In this document: one piece after another, positions 53,346-64,000 of the stretch
How the letters are laid out: every line of letters begins with the position of its first letter
Position numbering within the stretch: position 1 is the first letter of the stretch
Assembly: GCF_963678635.1 (NCBI RefSeq)
Contig: NC_087064.1
Span: 75,666,213 to 75,730,212 of the forward strand
Direction of reading: 5' to 3'
Source of the DNA: Symsagittifera roscoffensis
Taxonomy: Eukaryota > Xenacoelomorpha > Acoela > Convolutidae
DNA: 64,000 nucleotides
The notes under the pieces: model-generated
Told to the model about the DNA's origin: nothing
Database searches by the model: none
The model's input: only the letters and a program-made list of their open reading frames with translations
Position numbers and translations under genes: made by a program

Positions 53346-53746
53346 AGTAGACCGAAGAAAAATGACGACAATTTTGAAAAAACATAGCACCATAAAACTC
53401 AAAAGTATGCATCTGATCAAATCTCTTATTTTTCGAATTATGGATCTATCGACATATATACAAGTACTAACTTATTTTAAAAATGAATTAGCCTTTTGTT
53501 GCTGGGCTACTGTATTACTGTATTCGGTTGTGACATACAATTCAAATGAAGAGACTTTGGAACAGTTTAGTTTTCGAGACATATATGTTTGTTTTTAGAA
53601 TTGCCTTACATTTTATGATTCTCTAGAAACATATTCTGCTACACCGTGGGTTATCAGTTGTTTCGTTGTTTTAGACATTTTTATAGCTCTAAGAGATTAG
53701 AAAGAAAGTTTTTAAGAATATATTGTTCCGAATTTTTTTTATAATT
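53346..53746. other. AT-rich DNA, nothing recognised
   Basis: The short open frame 53362-53598 has no recognisable domain. No repeat was recognised. Confidence 0.35.
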
Positions 53747-54785
53747 ACACTTGCGAAAAGAAGTGTCTTGTAATCGAGAACTAGATTTTTTCCTGTAAAC
53801 ATTTTTTCTTACATCTGAAGTTCTAAGAGCATTTACCCATGGAAAGGGAAAAGATCAACATACGAGTTGTACAGCTCATCGCGGAAAACCGCTTTTGTGT
53901 CCCTGCTTAAGAACAAGATGCAACTTCTTTGCTTGATAATTTTTCTTGGCTTGATAATGTTGATTCACCTTCAAGCAACGAGCACGGATCATGGTTACTT
54001 GAAATTGAAGTTACTCCTTTAGTGAACCTTAGCAACTTCGCGACTGTTTCTTACTTGGCCTAGAGGTAACGTGCTTGTCTCTGTACCCTATGGTATGGTG
54101 TTCGAGTCCCGGCTGCAACTTGTTAATTTCAGTACGTTTGAAGTTTATAAAAAGAAACGGGAAAAATATGTTGTCGGGCTTTTTTTCGCATTTTTTTATT
54201 GGCTCAGTTGCCATATTGTTAAATTTTCTTGTGCGGTTGACGTAAATGCAAGTTGTCATGATGTATTCCTGTAATATATAAAATTAATAGTCCTGACTTT
54301 GTACATTTTTTTGTTTTTGTTTCGCTTAAAAGCTTCATTCGGCCTAAATGTTTTTGGCTGATGTTTTATCGGTTGAATTACTTGCCCTGATTTGTGTCGC
54401 TTCAAAGAATTAAAGGATTGATTAAACAAATCAGGTAGCCTGTCTTGCAAAGTGTTAAAACTTAATTGCACAAAAACTTTTTTGTCAACAATTTTTGTGA
54501 CCCTTTTTTTATCTGTCTCAAGGAGCCGCTTAGAGTGGATGTTTTTGGCTCAATGAACGTGTTGTTGGCTTAGTGACCGCTCGTTAAAACATTAAATGCT
54601 TAATTAATACAGTTTGTTGTGTTTCTTGACTAATTTTTTTAAATAGTTTTTTTCTGTTTTTTCCCAAACAATGTTTACATATTTTTTCGATTTTGTTATT
54701 TTAGTCTCATCTTGTATTCACTAGCTTGCAAGGCTGTGCTTGCTTTGTATCGCAGTTGATTCGAAGATCCGCTTCGCTTCTGTGT
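53747..54785 (+). repeat. Hairpin-ended repeat family copy with tRNA-like segment
   Basis: The left end ACACTTGCGAAAAGAAGTGT folds on itself and is followed by CTTGTAATCGAGAACTAGA. The right end has GCTAGCTTGCAAGG... then TATCGCAGTTGATTCGAAG, ATCCGCTTCGCTTCTGTGT. A tRNA-like stretch at 54053-54120 has GGCCTAGAGGTAACGTGC and B box TGTTCGAGTCCC, close to the one in the copy at 47071. Confidence 0.55.
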
Positions 54786-56559
54786 AACGAATGGCCTCTG
54801 TGTTACAACTGAACTCCATTTAAGCATTATCATAGTAGACCCAGCATAGAAAACATTTTTTTATTATTTCTTTTTATATTTTTCTTAAGATAAGAGTCGT
54901 TTTAAGATGACTTTTATATTATTTCTTTTAAATATTTTTCTTGAGATAAGAGTCGTTTTAAGATGACAGAATGTTTTGAACAGATTTTATTTTACATTTT
55001 AAGCTCCCAGAAAATTTGTTTTTCGTACGGTGTCATAATCTAATGAAATTTCGCATGGCGAACAACATAGCTACTATGAAAACATTTGTTATTCAAACTT
55101 TACATCGTTAAGGTACGCGTTTAGCCATAATAACATATAAAACAACTAGTAAAATTGAAAAAAAAACGGCGAAGGGGGAGTGGCAAAAAGCCTTAAAATA
55201 TGTTTGCCAGGCTGAAACGTTTTTGTTTGATGCACCGATTGGCGGAAATCACTGAACTTGTAATACAGTGCTGATTTCAATTATCCGAGCAAAAAAATCA
55301 AAGTTTGAAACTTCAAACGCGTTTATCTCAAATTGATTTAAGTTAAAACAAAAATTGCAGAACAAATTTTTTTTATTAGTGAACCAACCCGGAGGCCTAA
55401 AACAAAGGTTAATTATTGAGATTGGCAAGAGCGCGTATAACCAGCACTTATTAAGCTATGACTTACTTGCAAGAGCTCAGCTCACCTTGCAAATTGCAGC
55501 GTACATGCGATTTAAATCAGTAATTATTCGATTTCTGGGCACTATCGCTACCGGGGCGCCACAATGCCACGATGCTAAAATTCATCAGTTTTTTATGGTG
55601 CAATATCTTTGCGAAATTTGTAGCCAAATTTTAGCCCCAAAATGGTTCATAATGGCTTTTTAATTAATCAGAAATTACGCTAAAACTACCTGGTTAATTG
55701 ATACGAAAATTGAATCAAAAGAAGCCTCGTGCACTGTCTATACTGGTAGCATCTCCAAAAACCTTTATAAATGATTCTTTGCTTTTTGGCTAAAAAACAT
55801 AATTTTTGCTAGAAGGAACTCAAAATTTTTGCGTAACAACTAACTTCAAACCCATTAGGCTAATTTTTGGAGAATTCACCCTTCTACAACTTTGTTGGCC
55901 TGTGTAAGAGGCTTCTTCTGATGTCATTTTCTTATCAGTTAAATTGGTAGTATCGTGTAAGTTATTAAAAATTTTAAATAAAAAACCCAAATTAATTTAT
56001 TTTGGGGCCATATCAATGCAGGTTAAATTCTAAGCAACTCTTGTTCTCATCATTTTATTATCTAATCTCAACATATTTTAAAAAAAATTTCGTTTGAAAT
56101 TTCCGTTTCCTAAGTTGTTCGTTTTGTCCGGTTGATGTAAATCAGCACTGTAATCAATTTGTCTGATATATCAAGTGGCCTTGAAAATTGTCTGAAATTA
56201 GATAAGTAGTTTTGATTAAATGCTAACAAAGTCTCGATTTTTTTTTCAGTTATAGATATCTACGCCATGTCAGAATTTCAATCTCTTGTTTAAATTTTGC
56301 CGCAGAAGTAGGCAGAAAATGAAAAACAAATCATTCTTTTTATAGGTTAGGAAACAAAAAATCACAAGTTCATGGTTGCGAGACTATTTTGGCTGTAACT
56401 TTAGTCTGAATAGCCAAATACTTTTATTTTTTATTCAAAACAATTGTAAAGGTTAAAATTCTTAACAATGGTTTCAACCAAAAACATTAGGGTACTGACG
56501 TTTTAAACTTGGCCAAACACTCAAGTTCTGACAAAAAATCACTAATTTTGAACTTTGTA
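54786..56559. other. AT-rich DNA with a 56-bp tandem duplication
   Basis: TAAGAGTCGTTTTAAGATGA occurs at 54891 and 54947, preceded in both by TTATTTCTTTT; the two copies span about 54863-54968. The frame 55355-55663 shows no domain. No gene is supported. Confidence 0.5.
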
Positions 56560-57334
56560 TTGCGACAGCAAGTGTCTTGTAAGCAGGAATTAGGCTTTTA
56601 TGTTAATAACTTCCTTATTGAGCTGGCTGACAGAAATTACCTTCTTTTAAATTGACAGGCTCAATTTTTTGAAAAGTCTATAAAACTATCGAGGTTTTTT
56701 CATATAAAGTTTTTTAAAAAATACTTTGTTGGGATTCGTGGTTTTTGCCCTAGTTTTCGTCAGCTTAATTTTCATTTTTTTAAATACAAACTATAATATC
56801 TGGTACGGTTTTTCATTGACCTACTTCCCAAGTCATAGAGTTGTCTTTCGTCTTAATTAATTTTTTTTCTGTAATTGATAGTTTTTCTGTAATTTGTACT
56901 GATTTGGAAGAACTTTCTTACTCTTTTTATTTTCTCGTCAACTGTAATTTAATGGCTCTAGCCTATGTTAAGTTGCTTAAGTCAATACTTTTTGCGTTGT
57001 TCCGAAGACAGACGATTTTTTTTACGTTTGTGGCGTTTCAACAGGGGTGAGTTTCAAATTTTAGCTCAAAATTATATATGACAAGAATTTTGCTCTGGGC
57101 TTAACGGGGGTCGACTTTTTTGTCTGCTTGAGTGCCGTGTAGTACCTGATAATTGTAGCCGAATTAACGCTGTTCATGAACCTTAATTGAGGCAAACGTA
57201 GTTGTTGCAACGTTTAAAAAATTTCAACTTCTTCCAATTTTTTTGACTTCCGGTTCTTTTTCTACACTCGTTAATATAATGCTTCGTCTTAGCTCTATCG
57301 CAATTGGCGTGGAGCTCCGCTTCGCTTCGGTGTC
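56560..57334 (+). repeat. Hairpin-ended repeat family copy
   Basis: The left end is TTGCGACAGCAAGTGTCTTG, TAAGCAGGAATTAGGC. The right end is TATCGCAATTGGCGTGGAG, CTCCGCTTCGCTTCGGTG. About 775 bp; no tRNA-like segment was recognised. No coding content is supported. Confidence 0.5.
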
Positions 57335-59810
57335 CAATACCAACTTTTTATAGCCAAACTTTTTGTAAATTTTCAATAGACGTATTCTACACAAGTTTTT
57401 AAGTATTGTAATGTCAGAAGATCTCATTCAAATTTCAACAAAATCAGGATTTTGTTAAAAAATTGTTGCATTGTGCCATTAAAACTATACTTTGAAAAAT
57501 TATCATGTTTGAATGGTTTTCAGAGTAAGCAAAATTGTCGTTCAATTTTATTATAGTCTTTCAAATGTAATATTATAATGTTATTGTCTTTCAATGCAAG
57601 CTAATTCATCAAATTTACGTGGAAACGGATCAAACTTTTGAAAGGTCAACAATAAGATTGAGCCGTCAGGATTTTTTAGTATCCTTAAAAAAGTTTAGGT
57701 GGAATGAAGCGTGGAACTAGAATATTTTAACTTTTTGTATCGGACCCAGATGCGTCAAACCTTTGACTTACATTTTTTTTATAAATTACTTCACAGTTAA
57801 GCCTAAATTTTGAGCTTTTAATTTGTTTCAAAACTAAAATCAAGGCTTGGTATTCTAAAAACGAATTCAAAAAAATTGATAGTGCTGCCGTGTATTCAAA
57901 ATTTTAGGAAACATTCCATTACTATTTGTATCCCAGTCTCAAGATTTGTTTTAGAAAACCTTGTTATTGTGATTTCTTAGAACTTTTTTTCAAATTAGTT
58001 TTTGCCCTGGTAAATTTTTATAAGAAATAGTAGATTGATGTATAGAGATCTTTCCCAGGTTTACGCCCAGCTCATAAAATTACAGCGTAAAATGGTCTCA
58101 AAAATTATTTGGAATTTTGAAGCTCGAAAAATTGTGCAAATATGTTTATTTGCTCAAACTGTCATGTTATCGTATGTTTTTTAATATCAAAGTTGTTGAA
58201 ATTGCATTTTGCTAAGGTAATTTTTTGAAGAAATCAGTGGCATGAAAAAGCCGATCGGTACCTTTTTTTGTTAATTAAATCTCCGGAAAATGAAATCGAT
58301 TCGTCATTTTTTTGCTAATTAAATTGCTGGATTTTTTTTTTTATTTTCACACTTTTTGACTCAACGCAAAATTTTGTAAACTTGTCAATTTTTGAGTTTT
58401 TGTTGGATTCCTTAGCACTAATTTTAAAGATTTTCATTGCTATATTATTTTCATGACATTTAATTTCTTACTTTTAGGGTTCGACTGGTATTTTTTTAGG
58501 TTTGTCCAAATCAGTTAGGAAAGCTGAATACCTAGGGATTTCAATTGTCAACATTAGTCAAAAATTGTGTCGAACTTGTCGTAAACGACAAAATGTAGTT
58601 TCCTAGCTGTACTAGAAAAGCAGTTAAAAGACCTCATTAGCCAGATGCTTATTTTCCGGAAACTTATTTTGGTATAAAATGGCAAACAAAAATGGTTATT
58701 TTAGGCAAACAATTTTGATTTTGTGCTAAAAATTTTCAGTCGGAAAAAATATCGATAACATTTTTTCTCTATGTCAATCAATTTTTGTTCAGACTGCTTC
58801 ACTGAAACTTACCGGTAGGAACTATCAAATAGCTCTGATTTTTACACCCAATTTTGACTTCATCAATGAAGTTGTTCGTAGTCGTGTGTATTATCAAATT
58901 GATGGCTCCTAAATTGTGATTTGTTTTTGTGAAAATTCAAAAAAGCGGTTTCAGTTTAAATAAAAATTAAATAAAAGCTTTGAATTAAATTCTATTGCAC
59001 TCTTAACATTATTTTAGCTTTTACTGCCTCTTTTGCTTGCAGTTTTTTACCTAAATCAATCGCCGCTCATTGGAAAAAATTTGAGTGTTGTGAAGAAAAC
59101 GGAAAACAAAACTCAAAATTTTTGTTTTTGAGATTCTTGAATTTTTCAAATTTTTAAATTAATGTACTTCAATTGGTGTGGTCGAAACAAACATTCATTG
59201 CTACTTGCGGAATTGGCTATCCTTGTTTTAATTTAAATTCTTTTTTTCTCACTTAATTTTTACTGATATGAGATATTAATCAACTTCATGAAAAAATTAT
59301 TGAACGCCTTGTTATAGAAGCAGTTTTAAAATGTTCGTCTATCAACTGTAGTTCAACAGAAGGTTTAGAAATAGTGAAGTGATACTTGTTTTACAGCTAA
59401 AAATTTTTAGGTACATTTTTTTATCAGCTTTATTGATTTCGACCCTATTTTTGTCGTTAACTTGCCGGGTATTTAATTTCTAAAAATTTTGACAGGTATT
59501 TTACTTCTTTTTCCATATTTTGATAGTAAATATAAATTATGCTTTTCTGGTTATTAAAGGTGCCAAAATTTTCTGTTAGGCAGAAATTTTTTCAAAACTT
59601 TCTGTTCGAATTTTTTATTTGCTATAAGATTTCAGTTTTTTTCGGATATCTGGTTTCTGATTTTTTTCTTCTTTGTAACTTGTTTTAATTCTAATTTGTT
59701 GTTTTAGGTTCAAACAATTTTATTTAAAATCAGTTTAAGCTGATGATTTTAAGTATTGTTTCAGTATGTCCAAAAAAACTTCAAAGAAAAATTGATAATT
59801 TTCCAGATTT
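57335..59810. other. AT-rich DNA, nothing recognised
   Basis: No ORF with a domain and no clear repeat boundary. Text near 59175-59215 (CATTGCTACTTGCGGAATTG) resembles internal parts of the hairpin family at 42010. Confidence 0.35.
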
Positions 59811-60050
59811 TTTTGCAAATTTGACTTTCCTGTTTTGTATAAAAAGAATGCGGCGGCAAGTTTTGCAGTAGCTGCTGGATTTTGGTTTTTTATGGCTGAA
59901 ATTTTTGAAAATGAAAGACTTTCAATTTTTTTGTGCAAATTTGACTCGCCTGTTGTGTCTAAAAGAATGCGGCAGCAAGCTTTGCAGGAGCTGCAGGAGT
60001 TCTGTTTTTGTCTGGCTGAAATTTTTGAAAAAGAAGGGCTTTTCGTGTTT
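59811..60050. repeat. Tandem duplication, 120-bp period
   Basis: GCAAATTTGACT begins matching text at 59815 and 59935, continuing in both with AAAAGAATGCGGC, CAAG.TTTGCAG and GGCTGAAATTTTTGAAAA. The period is exactly 40 codons, which keeps one plus frame open. No domain is seen, so it is not called a gene. Confidence 0.8.
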
Positions 60051-61027
60051 TTTATTTCTTTTACGAGCGTTCTCTAATGTTATCTTGTTTGTTGTGATCC
60101 AGCTATCTTATCCTTGCGTATAAATTTCATATATGATAATTTTGATTTTATTGAGTTTTTTTTAGGCTTTCAGAGTTTTTCAGATTTTCTGCTAGTTTTT
60201 TTTGTGGCAATTGCTTGTAATTTTTGCATTCAATTTTTTTGAAATTTTGTTTTCGAGTTTGTTTTTTATCTTATACTATAGCAAATAGCGGATAGGGCCT
60301 TGTTGATCCTCAATTGTTCCTGTTGGATATGTAGTTTGTTTGGTTGCAAGATTTAGTGAACCGTTTTTGAGTACATTTAGGAAATTTTTTATTTCAATTT
60401 TTTGACCGAAATGTTTTATCGTTTCCATCTATTAGTTATTAGAAAAAAAATGGATGGAGTTATGCCTAAATCCTTCTTTTGTTTCACATCATTGACTTCT
60501 GTAACAATTGCAAAAGATTTGTTTTGATTTTTCAGCCTGTGATTTCTTCAACAACATTCTTTCACCAAGTTTTTCACTGTTCGTTTGAGACGTATTATTA
60601 TTTTTTGTTTTTTTTTTGCGCTTTTTGTGTATCGCAAGTGATGCGAAGCTCAGCTTTGCCTCTGTGTTCATTAGTTCTACAATCGTTGAATTGTTTGTTT
60701 CATGCTTACAATTCATTTTTTTCTTCTGTGTTTTTATTCTGGCGCTGTGCACGATTTTTTCGAATTAAAGGTTCTCTTGCAATAATGCTTCTGTCCCGAC
60801 CCTCCCGCAATCATGTACGCAAAAAGACGTTTATTTCAATGATTGTTCTGAGCTGAACAAATCGATTTTTTGAGCGTTTGCAGCGTAGTTTTTCGCGTTA
60901 ACCATTTTTTTCGATCATAAGTAGTGGAAATTATTGCTTTCCATCTTATCTTTACTAATTAAATTTACTAAACCTTTAACTTTTCTAGACCTGTTTAAAT
61001 TATTGAGCTTGTGTTCTTTTCTCGCAG
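60051..61027. other. Upstream region of the ion-channel exon, with a hairpin-family right end
   Basis: TATCGCAAGTGATGCGAAG, CTCAGCTTTGCCTCTGTG at 60630-60667 is a right end of the hairpin family. A left end was not located. The rest is T-rich; GTGTTCTTTTCTCGCAG at 61011-61027 is the acceptor of the next exon. No gene is seen before it. Confidence 0.45.
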
Positions 61028-63656
61028 GTGTGTGATAGACTACCGCACTGAGATCCTGAACAGCTGGGAGAATGATGAGCCCATTGTGGCTGAGGAGGGG
61101 GGCGACGCTGGCGGGGCAGAAGCGGGGTCAGCTAAGTCCAACAGGACAGTCAAGGACTGGAGGTGGCTGCCACCCAACAAAAGTTAGTTCACTCGTTAAA
61201 GTGGCCATTATGATCTTTCCATTTTCGTTTTTCACTCTCACCTTGAAACTTTTAGGGGCCATCTCCTGGTTAATTAGTTTGTGCCCAGTGCCTCTGCATA
61301 TAGGTTTCAAGTTGGTTGCGCAAAAATTGGTATCTCAAAAGATCCTTTGGCGACTTTTAAGACTGTTTAGTAGTTGAAATTCGGAGAACAGGATCCAACT
61401 CACCCGTTCTTAAATTTAAGAAATCATTTTTACCCTTACGATAAGCAAGGGTATTTTACCCTTGCGATAAACAAGGTTATTGCAATCGGGTTCTAGACTT
61501 TTTCACGTAAATAACTTTGTTCTCAGGTCTCATCTCTTGGACTCATTCATCTACTTACAACATACTTATCTTGAGCATGTTGGCATTTAAAGTATCCGAT
61601 CTAATCAATTTTTGCTTTTTTGGCTGGTTGTAATTTAACCAATTCGATTTGTTAACATTTATTTTTTTCTTTGTTTTTGGCTTCATAGGTTTCGGCTGAT
61701 TTTACATTGACTTAGTGTCCTCCTATTGCGTCGTTTAAGGACGGAAAAAATATTTTGTGTGCGTGTGAGTAATCTAAGGGGACAGCGGAGTTTTTTTGAA
61801 CTTTTTTTGGCATGAAAGGTTTATGCTAAGGTATTTTCGGCTTTGTTAACGCTAGGTAATTATCAACTCAAATTCAATGAATCATTCGGCGTATCTGGCG
61901 TAGAGAAAACACACCTGCTTGAGATTACAAAACCCGGAAGTTCGATTCCAGTCGAGACCTGTTTTTTTTGCAAACTGAAAATTATCGGCTAATTTAGATT
62001 ATTGTCTGTCTGCTTATTTTTGTCGACTTAATTCCGCAGAAACATTTTTTTAAATTCTGTTTGTTTTTCTAGCAACCCAAAAGCTCTTCGTTAAGTTTCT
62101 AAAGGTGCAGGTAATTTTGTTCAGGGTGTTTTGGGCTTTTGTTGCAATTTAAAGTTTTTTTTTCGTTTTGTTTCTGTTTGATTTTAACCATAGTTCTTTA
62201 TTTTTGTATCACAAGTGGCGAGAAGCTCAGCTTCGCCTCTGTGGCTAAAATTTTTATTCGTTCATTGATTTACTTGTTTGAAGTGTTTACTTTATATTTC
62301 AAAGCCGAGTACAGCGGGGCAAGTCACGATTAAAAATCCATAAAGACTACGGGGGTTTACTTAAAGCAAAAGAGCGAAACAAAAGTTTGAATATGGTTGA
62401 AGAACACGTCGAGCAAATCATGCCCAGCTCTAAGGTGTTTATTGAATTCCAGAAATAATACAATGAAGACTGTTTGGTTGCTCAATTTAGTCCCTATAAT
62501 TCATTAACTATTCATGGTACGTTTGAGAGCAACAAATAGCGGCTTTGTTTTAATTATTCCATAATTTCGAGTCAAACATATTCATCGTTGAATTTACGAA
62601 TTTTATTTGACAGCTCTTTTCTGCATTTTCATGGTGTAGCAATTTAGAGCAACAATTTTGTACCGAGACAATTACTTGTAATACTTATGCGATGAATGAA
62701 TTGAAGGCTTTTTTGTTCAAAATGACGACTTCCCTCTGCTAACTGTGGGAACTACGCTTCAATTAATTCAAGATGAATCTTTTAAGACCAATTGACCTTT
62801 GTTAAAAACCGTATGAAGTTAATTAAGACTTTTTGCGCCAGAAAGGAGCAGGGATGCTACCAGGCCTCGAACCACCGACCTGTCGATTACAGGGCGGAGG
62901 CGCTCCTCTCTTCGTTAATGCTTCTGAAATCCTGCCAGTACTATTCATAACTAAGAAAAAGTTTTGATGCATGAAAATGTGTTTCAGAGCCGATCGTGGT
63001 GAATGTGAGCATGATCATCGACAATATCTTCGACGTCAACGCCACAGACATGGTCAGCCATTTACTCAATTGCTCACTTACAGTATCGGTATTTTCTTGC
63101 AGATGTAAAATACTGGTTGAATCAACCAGCATTTTATCAACTTCGTAAAATCCCAGAAACTATCTTTCATCGTCATAAAAGTTTGTCAAAATATTGAAAT
63201 TTATAAAATCTTCGTATCGAAAACACTAGCTCCGCTGCCTCCATGTTCAATATTTTACTTCGGGTTGAAAACATTAATTTGTTTTTTTTTCGCAACACTT
63301 CCGCCAATTGATAACCGAATAGCAAAGAAGGATTGATGCCTGAATTCGATTCACTTTTTAGAAAATTTCTGGGGGTTACAAGTTACACAAAAACGGCAAT
63401 CACTGAATCATTTTGGTTTGTTACAGAGCTTCAAACTGCAATTCTCGTTCCTTCAAAAGTGGCAGGATGCCAGATTGGAGTACGTGGCGTACGACAACTC
63501 CTACGTGCCAATCACGCTCACCGCCGGATACGCGAGGAGGATCTGGGTGCCAGACTCGTTCTTTGCGAACAGCAAGACCAGCTGGAACCACACCAATACC
63601 AGACCCAACTCATATATCAAAGTATACCCCAACGGAACTATACTATACAACATGCG
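61028..63656 (+). CDS. Cys-loop ligand-gated ion channel subunit, extracellular N-terminal exons (partial)
   Basis: Exons 61028-61182, 62988-63052 and 63427-63656 splice in frame (phases 1, 0, then 2 out). They encode part of the extracellular ligand-binding domain of a pentameric membrane channel. Exon 2 gives VVNVSMIIDNIFDVNATDM (strands beta1-beta2). Exon 3 gives LQKWQDARLEY, the family W-x-D-x-R-L motif, then RRIWVPDSFFANSKTSWNHT and YPNGTILYNMR, the P-G-x-I-L-Y-S-x-R type strand. The pattern fits the anion-channel branch (GABA/glycine/GluCl-like), but the Cys-loop and membrane segments are outside the window. Exon 1 has an unusual Glu/Gly/Ala-rich stretch (VAEEGGDAGGAEAGSAKSN) before LPPNKKPIVVNV. 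Sequons NRT, NVS, NAT, NHT and NGT suggest glycosylation. The exon 2 donor GTCAGC is weak. Start exon(s) lie upstream, unseen. Confidence 0.85.
61433..62243 (+). repeat. Hairpin-ended repeat family copy in channel intron 1
   Basis: The left end has a doubled motif: CCTTACGATAAGCAAGGGTA, then CCTTGCGATAAACAAGG and TTATTGCAATCGGGTTCTAG. The right end is TATCACAAGTGGCGAGAAG, CTCAGCTTCGCCTCTGTG. A tRNA-like stretch at 61889-61960 has TCTGGCGTAGAGAAAAC and B box AAGTTCGATTCCAG. It sits inside an intron on the gene's sense strand. Confidence 0.55.
62838..62916 (-). repeat. tRNA-like sequence, possible SINE fragment
   Basis: On the minus strand GGAGCGCCTCCGCCCTGTAA, TCGACAGGTCGG and TGGTTCGAGGCCTGG give a perfect RNA polymerase III B box (GGTTCGAGGCC) and a plausible anticodon-arm region. 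No clean acceptor stem or A box was found, so it is read as a tRNA-derived fragment within intron 1 of the channel gene. Confidence 0.4.
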
Positions 63657-63890
63657 GTAAGAAAGTTCATAAAAAGAAAGGTGACATATTTGAACGGTTG
63701 TCGTAAACAATGATCTTCTGAGCGGGTTTCTTTTATCAGTTTTTATCTTTTTAGTTTTCCACTTACTTAAACCACCAAATTATGACTATTTGCTCCGACT
63801 TTCGAAAAGAGCTAACTTTTTTGTATGCTCTATAAGATGTTTTGTCCAAGCGATATTTTAATTGAAAATTAGTACTTGATTCTTGTCTTT
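63657..63890 (+). other. Start of the intron after channel exon 3
   Basis: The donor GTAAGA follows the exon at 63657. The remaining sequence is AT-rich without recognised features up to the next repeat copy. Confidence 0.5.
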
Positions 63891-64000
63891 ACACTTGCGA
63901 TAAGCAAGGTTATTGCAATCGTGTACTAGACTTTTTTTCCCATAAATAACTTGATTCGTCTGGATTCCTGTTGGTACCTTGGTTCCTAATGAATTTGTGT
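63891..64000 (+). repeat. Left end of a hairpin-ended repeat family copy, cut by window edge
   Basis: ACACTTGCGATAAGCAAGG followed by TTATTGCAATCGTGTACTAG and CATAAATAACTTG matches the left end at 61460-61515 closely. The right end is beyond the window. Confidence 0.55.

Noticed and set aside
55355..55663. 102-codon plus-strand ORF
   Set aside because: No domain, no splice context or homology recognised; consistent with chance in AT-rich DNA.
41391..62243. Helitron ends for the hairpin-ended repeat family
   Set aside because: A hairpin is present near the right end, but there is no CTRR terminus and no clear TC start or A-T insertion site. Helitron-like identity stays unproven.

Overview
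The window is animal nuclear DNA. Two split genes with GT-AG introns are readable: a regulator of calcineurin (calcipressin/RCAN, 33.8-38.3 kb) and the N-terminal exons of a Cys-loop ligand-gated ion channel (61.0 kb to beyond the mapped exons). AT-rich introns, LTR and non-LTR retrotransposon remnants, a tRNA-derived SINE and MITE-like elements fit an invertebrate metazoan. The species cannot be named from the sequence. I found no bacterial-type genes, rRNA, functional tRNA or CRISPR array.

Layout. (1) 1-3655 is a tandem array of about 985-bp units full of GGAGGGT motifs. (2) 4.2-18.5 kb holds a minus-strand Ty3/gypsy-type retrotransposon ('element 1'). In the sense direction it has a diverged 5' LTR candidate (17.6-18.5 kb), a long leader invaded by a 21-bp minisatellite, gag, protease, RT, RNase H, a long acidic spacer, integrase and a 3' extension that looks like a degenerate macro domain. 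A second partial gag copy, a 200-base N gap and an inverted copy of the leader interrupt it. (3) 18540-32606 is a complete plus-strand relative ('element 2') with two 882/883-bp LTRs about 98% identical by eye, a 3-kb structured leader, gag-pol and a 3' LTR. Both elements are multiply broken. They lie head to head with only 62 bp between their 5' LTR edges. (4) 32.6-33.5 kb holds the 3' end of a LINE and a short LTR-like remnant with the same termini as the big LTR. (5) 33.8-38.3 kb is the five-exon RCAN gene. (6) 38.3-61 kb is AT-rich DNA with two MITEs, a tRNA-Ser-like SINE, a large inverted repeat, several tandem duplications and a recurrent family of elements with terminal hairpins, several of which contain tRNA-like segments. 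A possible distal RCAN exon lies at 49.17 kb. (7) 61.0-63.66 kb holds three exons of the ion-channel gene.

How parts relate. The 985-bp satellite is the same sequence, diverged and circularly permuted, as one segment of the element 2 leader, so retrotransposon leader and satellite share an origin. The two retroelements share gag-pol architecture, including an unusual acidic spacer of several hundred residues between RNase H and integrase and a recurrent TGTCCGGGGAG motif that also abuts the 3' LTR. RCAN (calcineurin signalling) and the ion channel lie on the same strand about 23 kb apart and show no obvious functional coupling.

Limits. Exon boundaries, domain calls and identities come from reading by eye. 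Similarities between repeats were judged visually, not computed.
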